A DNA stretch of 64,000 bases from Apiosordaria backusii (taxonomy: Eukaryota; Ascomycota; Sordariomycetes; Sordariales; Lasiosphaeriaceae), in the NCBI GenBank assembly GCA_030549205.1, contig JAUKTV010000007.1, forward strand, positions 1,054,001-1,118,000. The letters are read 5' to 3'. Below the pieces are notes generated by a model. That model was given only the letters and a program-made list of their open reading frames with translations, was not told where the DNA came from and did not search any database. Below, one piece after another: positions 60,889-64,000 of this stretch (position 1 is the stretch's first letter; each line of letters opens with the position of its first letter). A program made the position numbers and the translations under genes.

Positions 60889-62199
60889 GGTCCTTTGGGA
60901 GGACAAGGCCGCAATGGTGAATCTGCGCGACCGGGAGGAGTTGCGAGGTGACGCGCGGACGACTTGCATGCTTCTGAAGTGCTCAAGGGCATGGCTCAAG
61001 GTAAAGAGATGCCGGGCCACTTGGACGCCAGTCTGGAGCTTATTTTGTCGAAGCCAGGTACCAAGGCAAAACGAATGACATGTAGGAACGGGAACGGGGA
61101 GACATCTTGTTTTCCCCATAAACTCTGATAAAGGTGCTCAGGAGACCCAACTGGTCTCATCGAGATGCCTCCTGACACTACCTAATAGCCATGTTGGAAA
61201 CGTTAGCAAGTGACAGTTGAATAAAGACGGCAAGAATAACCCATCAAAGCACCCTGGTCATCCCGCTCTTCCGAGGCCCCGAAGGTTGAATTGGGACATC
61301 TTGCGCCCGGGCTTGAAGCCGTCGTGGGTCTTTATCGACCATCTCTGGACCGGAGGGTGTTGGACGGAAGGTTAAAAGTGTCAACCATGTCCCAGACAGG
61401 CACCACTTTCCGTGCGCAATTTTTTACATGTGGGAAATTAGGTATCAGGGCCGTGGCTGCAAGAATATTGGACGCCGTATTGGAGCCTCCTCGTCGTCAA
61501 GTTCATCTCAAAAAGACTGCCGTGTGAGAGTGTTGTCGGGATGAGATGAGACCACATATATACAGTGCGTGCATTGACCAAAGTCACACTCGGTGCCATA
61601 TGTGGATGCCTGAATCAGCAGTTCAGACACGAATGGTCCAAGTGCCTCCTGGAAGGGGCACTCAGTGGATAAGATGGAAGTTAGGGACTTCTAAACCAGT
61701 AAAGAGACCTTGGAAGAAGGTCAAGAGGCGTCAAGAGATGGTTAAAAAGCGTCAAAAGATAGTCAACAAATGTTAAAATATAGTTGAATTCATTAAAAGA
61801 TAGTTGAAAGGCTTCAAAGATAGTTGAAAAACAATTAAAGATAATCAGTAAGTATTAAATGATAATGAATAAGCCTTAATTTAATAACGATCTGAATGCA
61901 ATCAAAATACCTCCAATGTTGTTTGGGTAGCAGTCCTTATTTATTTTTTGTCCACGGCGTGACCTCCAGCTCTGGACTCTGGAGGGGTCACCATAGCGGG
62001 CCACCCCCTGCTAATTACATCATCGTGCTACCTGCGGCCAGCAGCTGAGCTGAACTTACTCCACGGACACAGACTGGTCTCCTCCCCGCTACCCTATCGC
62101 GCCCATCACGACAGTAACTCCGGCGCAGGAAACAGGAAAGGAGGGAATGCAATGGAGGATTGGCAAACATAGCACGACAGATAATAACCGGTTTCTGAC
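60889..62199. other. Intergenic region between divergent membrane protein and fig4 genes
   Basis: 1.3 kb of shared promoter space, although the open frame of the minus-strand gene extends to 61119. It contains a degenerate AT-rich tandem repeat at 61715-61885. No other gene is seen. Confidence 0.5.
61715..61885. repeat. Degenerate ~22-bp AT-rich tandem repeat
   Basis: About seven diverged copies of a unit like GTCAAAAGATAGTTGAAAAG. CA-to-TA changes increase towards the right end, so later units are nearly pure A/T/G. Confidence 0.7.
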
Positions 62200-64000
62200 A
62201 TGGCTGCCGACACAGCGGAAACCCAACTTGCGATCAACGCCATAGTCGCCGCTGCTCCTGGTCCTCCCGAGACACCAGTTTCAGTGCCCACCCAGCAACA
62301 GGCTCCCGCTCCCGCTCCGGTCCCACGCCAGACCCAAACCCAAAGCCAAAATGGCCTTCCTCCCCGAGTCCCCGAGCTCCCAGATGCCGAGCCCGTCCTT
62401 TTTCCTCCACTTCACAACAGTGCCGACACAGACTCGGTCGCCTCTGGTAAATCGGCTCCCTTGCGCACAGGCCCTGGCGGCGTGGGACTAGGCGACGACA
62501 ACGACGAGGATGAACCAGCTGTAGCGAGACCCTTCTTGCGAACATCGAGTCCCGACCCAGCATCATCGCGCCCTGGCTTAGGAATAATGGCTGAAGACGA
62601 CGAAGACGAGGAGGCCCGTCTCGGATATGGGGGTACTGATGGGGTAGGCCCTAGGTCGAGGTTGATGCACAAGATGCATAGGTTCAGCTTATATGAGACA
62701 GCCAGTCGCTTCTATATCGTCGGCGGCGATGTCACGGAGAAGCGCTATCGTATCCTCAAAATCGACAGGACCAACGAGGACGAGTCAGAATTGAGCATTA
62801 CCGACGACAAAACGGTGTATACTCAGAAGGATATGAACGAACTGCTCGATACTATCGACGATGGGAACAAGGGAACAGGTGGACTGAAACTGCGATGTAC
62901 GACATGGGGTCTTCTGGGGTTCATCAAGTTCACTGGGCCTTGGTATATGCTTCTCATCACTAAGAAGAGCACTGTGGCCATGATAGGGGCCACTATGTTT
63001 ATCAAATCGACGGCACTGACCTCATTCCATTAACATCTCCCAACCTGAAGGTGGATCAACGAAACACCAATACGGAGGAGTCGAGGTTTCTGGGCATCCT
63101 GAACAACCTTGACCTAACGCGCTCCTTTTACTACAGCTACTCGTATGATATCACACGGACATTGCAGTACAACATCACCAGAGAGCGCGCTGCGCTAATC
63201 AATGGCCACCCATGTGCGGTTGACGATGACTTCAACTCCATGTTTGTCTGGAATAACCACTTGCTTCAGCCAGTCGCGAAACTCCTCAACGCGCCGTATG
63301 ACTGGTGCCGCCCTATAATCCACGGGTACATCGACCAGGCTGCCGTTTCGGTCTATGGCAGGACAGCCCATATCACTGTCATTGCTCGCCGCAGCCGTTA
63401 CTTTGCAGGCGCCCGCTTCCTGAAGAGAGGTGCCAATGACTTGGGATACGTCGCGAATGATGTCGAGACTGAGCAGATCGTATCAGAAGCCCTCACCACC
63501 TCCTTCCATGCGCCTGGTCCCAAATTCTTTGCCAACCCAGCCTACACATCATATGTCCAGCACCGCGGGTCTATCCCTCTACACTGGACACAGGACAACA
63601 CAGGCGTGACTCCGAAACCCCCGATTGAGCTGAACCTGGTCGACCCCTTTTACAGCGCGGCAGCTTTGCACTTTGACAATCTCTTTGAGCGGTATGGGGC
63701 ACCAATCTACGCCCTCAACTTGGTCAAGGCTCGTGAGCGGACCCCTCGAGAAAGCAAGTTGCTGGAAGAATACACCCGCGCCATCAACTATCTCAACCAG
63801 TTCCTGCCAGCAGACAAGAAGATCATCCATCGTGCTTGGGACATGTCTCGTGCTGCTAAGAGCCGTGATCAAGATGTAATTGGGACGCTTGAAAATATCG
63901 CCGAAGATGTTTTGATCACAACAGGCTTCTTTCACAATGGAGATGGCCACACCTCTCCCATCCGTGTCCAGAACGGCGTGGCGCGCACCAACTGCATCGA
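62200..64000 (+). CDS. fig4: FIG4-type SAC-domain phosphoinositide phosphatase (3' partial, frameshifted)
   Basis: Starts MAADTAETQLAINAIV with a ~150-residue disordered, acidic N-terminus. The family block RFSLYETASRFYIVGGDVTE, KRYRILKIDRT leads into the SAC domain (GLLGFIKFTGPWYMLLITKK). At 62986-62989 a run of four G breaks the frame: VAMIG is followed in frame by ATMFIK and a stop at 63033, while the next frame continues perfectly with GHYVYQIDGTDLIPLTSPN. It then stays open to the window end (ILNNLDLTRSFYYSYSYDIT, VWNNHLLQP, YGRTAHITVIARRSRYFAG, LHWTQDN, EDVLITTGFF). One more G would restore continuity; there is no splice site here. The window ends at RTNCI, just before the expected catalytic CX5R motif. 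Fig4 with Vac14 and Fab1 controls PtdIns(3,5)P2 on vacuole membranes. Confidence 0.93.

Noticed and set aside
62970..63040. An intron explaining the FIG4 frame change
   Set aside because: The two halves of the conserved segment abut with no missing residues and there is no GT-AG pair; a one-base deletion in the G run is the simpler reading.

Overview
The window is nuclear DNA of a filamentous ascomycete. It most likely belongs to the Sordariomycetes, probably Sordariales. The reasons are: split genes with 45-80 nt introns carrying GTRNGY donors and YAG acceptors; fungus-specific genes (an NsdD/SUB-1 GATA factor, a Nup2-type FG nucleoporin with a RanBP1 domain, an ascomycete-type PKA regulatory subunit); and a TA-saturated transposon of the kind left by repeat-induced point mutation (RIP). 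There is no operon structure; genes lie on both strands.

Layout. 1-777: 3' end of a gene for a low-complexity cytoplasmic tail with a PPPY motif. 1596-5817 (-): 1381-aa FG nucleoporin. 7154-7688 (-): small SCP2 sterol-carrier protein ending in the peroxisomal signal AKL. 8525-10711 (-): decayed GH55 beta-1,3-glucanase. 11111-11192: tRNA-Ser(AGA). 12269-14078 (+): 4-coumarate-CoA-ligase-like acyl-activating enzyme. 14419-16248 (+): OB-fold/zinc-ribbon protein resembling RPA70/MEIOB. 16844-20178 (-): FACT subunit Spt16. 21129-22423 (-): Cdc50/Lem3 flippase subunit. 24766-26013 (+): PKA regulatory subunit. 26658-27379 (-): Prp19-complex factor SPF27/BCAS2, with a broken frame. 27683-30954: TIR transposon with a TA target duplication, a ruined transposase and an internal minisatellite. 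31414-33825 (+): neutral ceramidase. 42509-44099 (-): GATA factor NsdD/SUB-1, between about 8.7 kb and 11.7 kb of DNA with no recognisable gene. 55854-56476 (+): hypothetical gene. 56664-57050 (-): small basic protein. 58839-60888 (-): single-pass membrane protein with a Cys-rich ectodomain. 62200-64000 (+): FIG4 lipid phosphatase, cut by the window edge and carrying a frameshift.

Functional themes. Most genes are unlinked housekeeping functions: nuclear pore transport, chromatin (FACT), splicing (SPF27), membrane lipid asymmetry and turnover (Lem3, ceramidase, FIG4, SCP2, acyl-CoA ligase) and cAMP signalling. NsdD is the developmental regulator of the set, and the great noncoding flanks around it suggest a large cis-regulatory domain.

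Two patterns cut across genes. First, three loci (FIG4, SPF27, the GH55 remnant) contain single-base shifts in homopolymer runs, which may be base-calling errors rather than biology. Second, many coding strands start C-rich and end G-rich, so nucleotide skew flips inside genes. No CRISPR array or biosynthetic cluster was seen, and nothing I can defend as a wholly new system. The best leads are the transposon with its minisatellite, the intragenic skew switch, the nsdD noncoding domain and the RPA/MEIOB-like protein.
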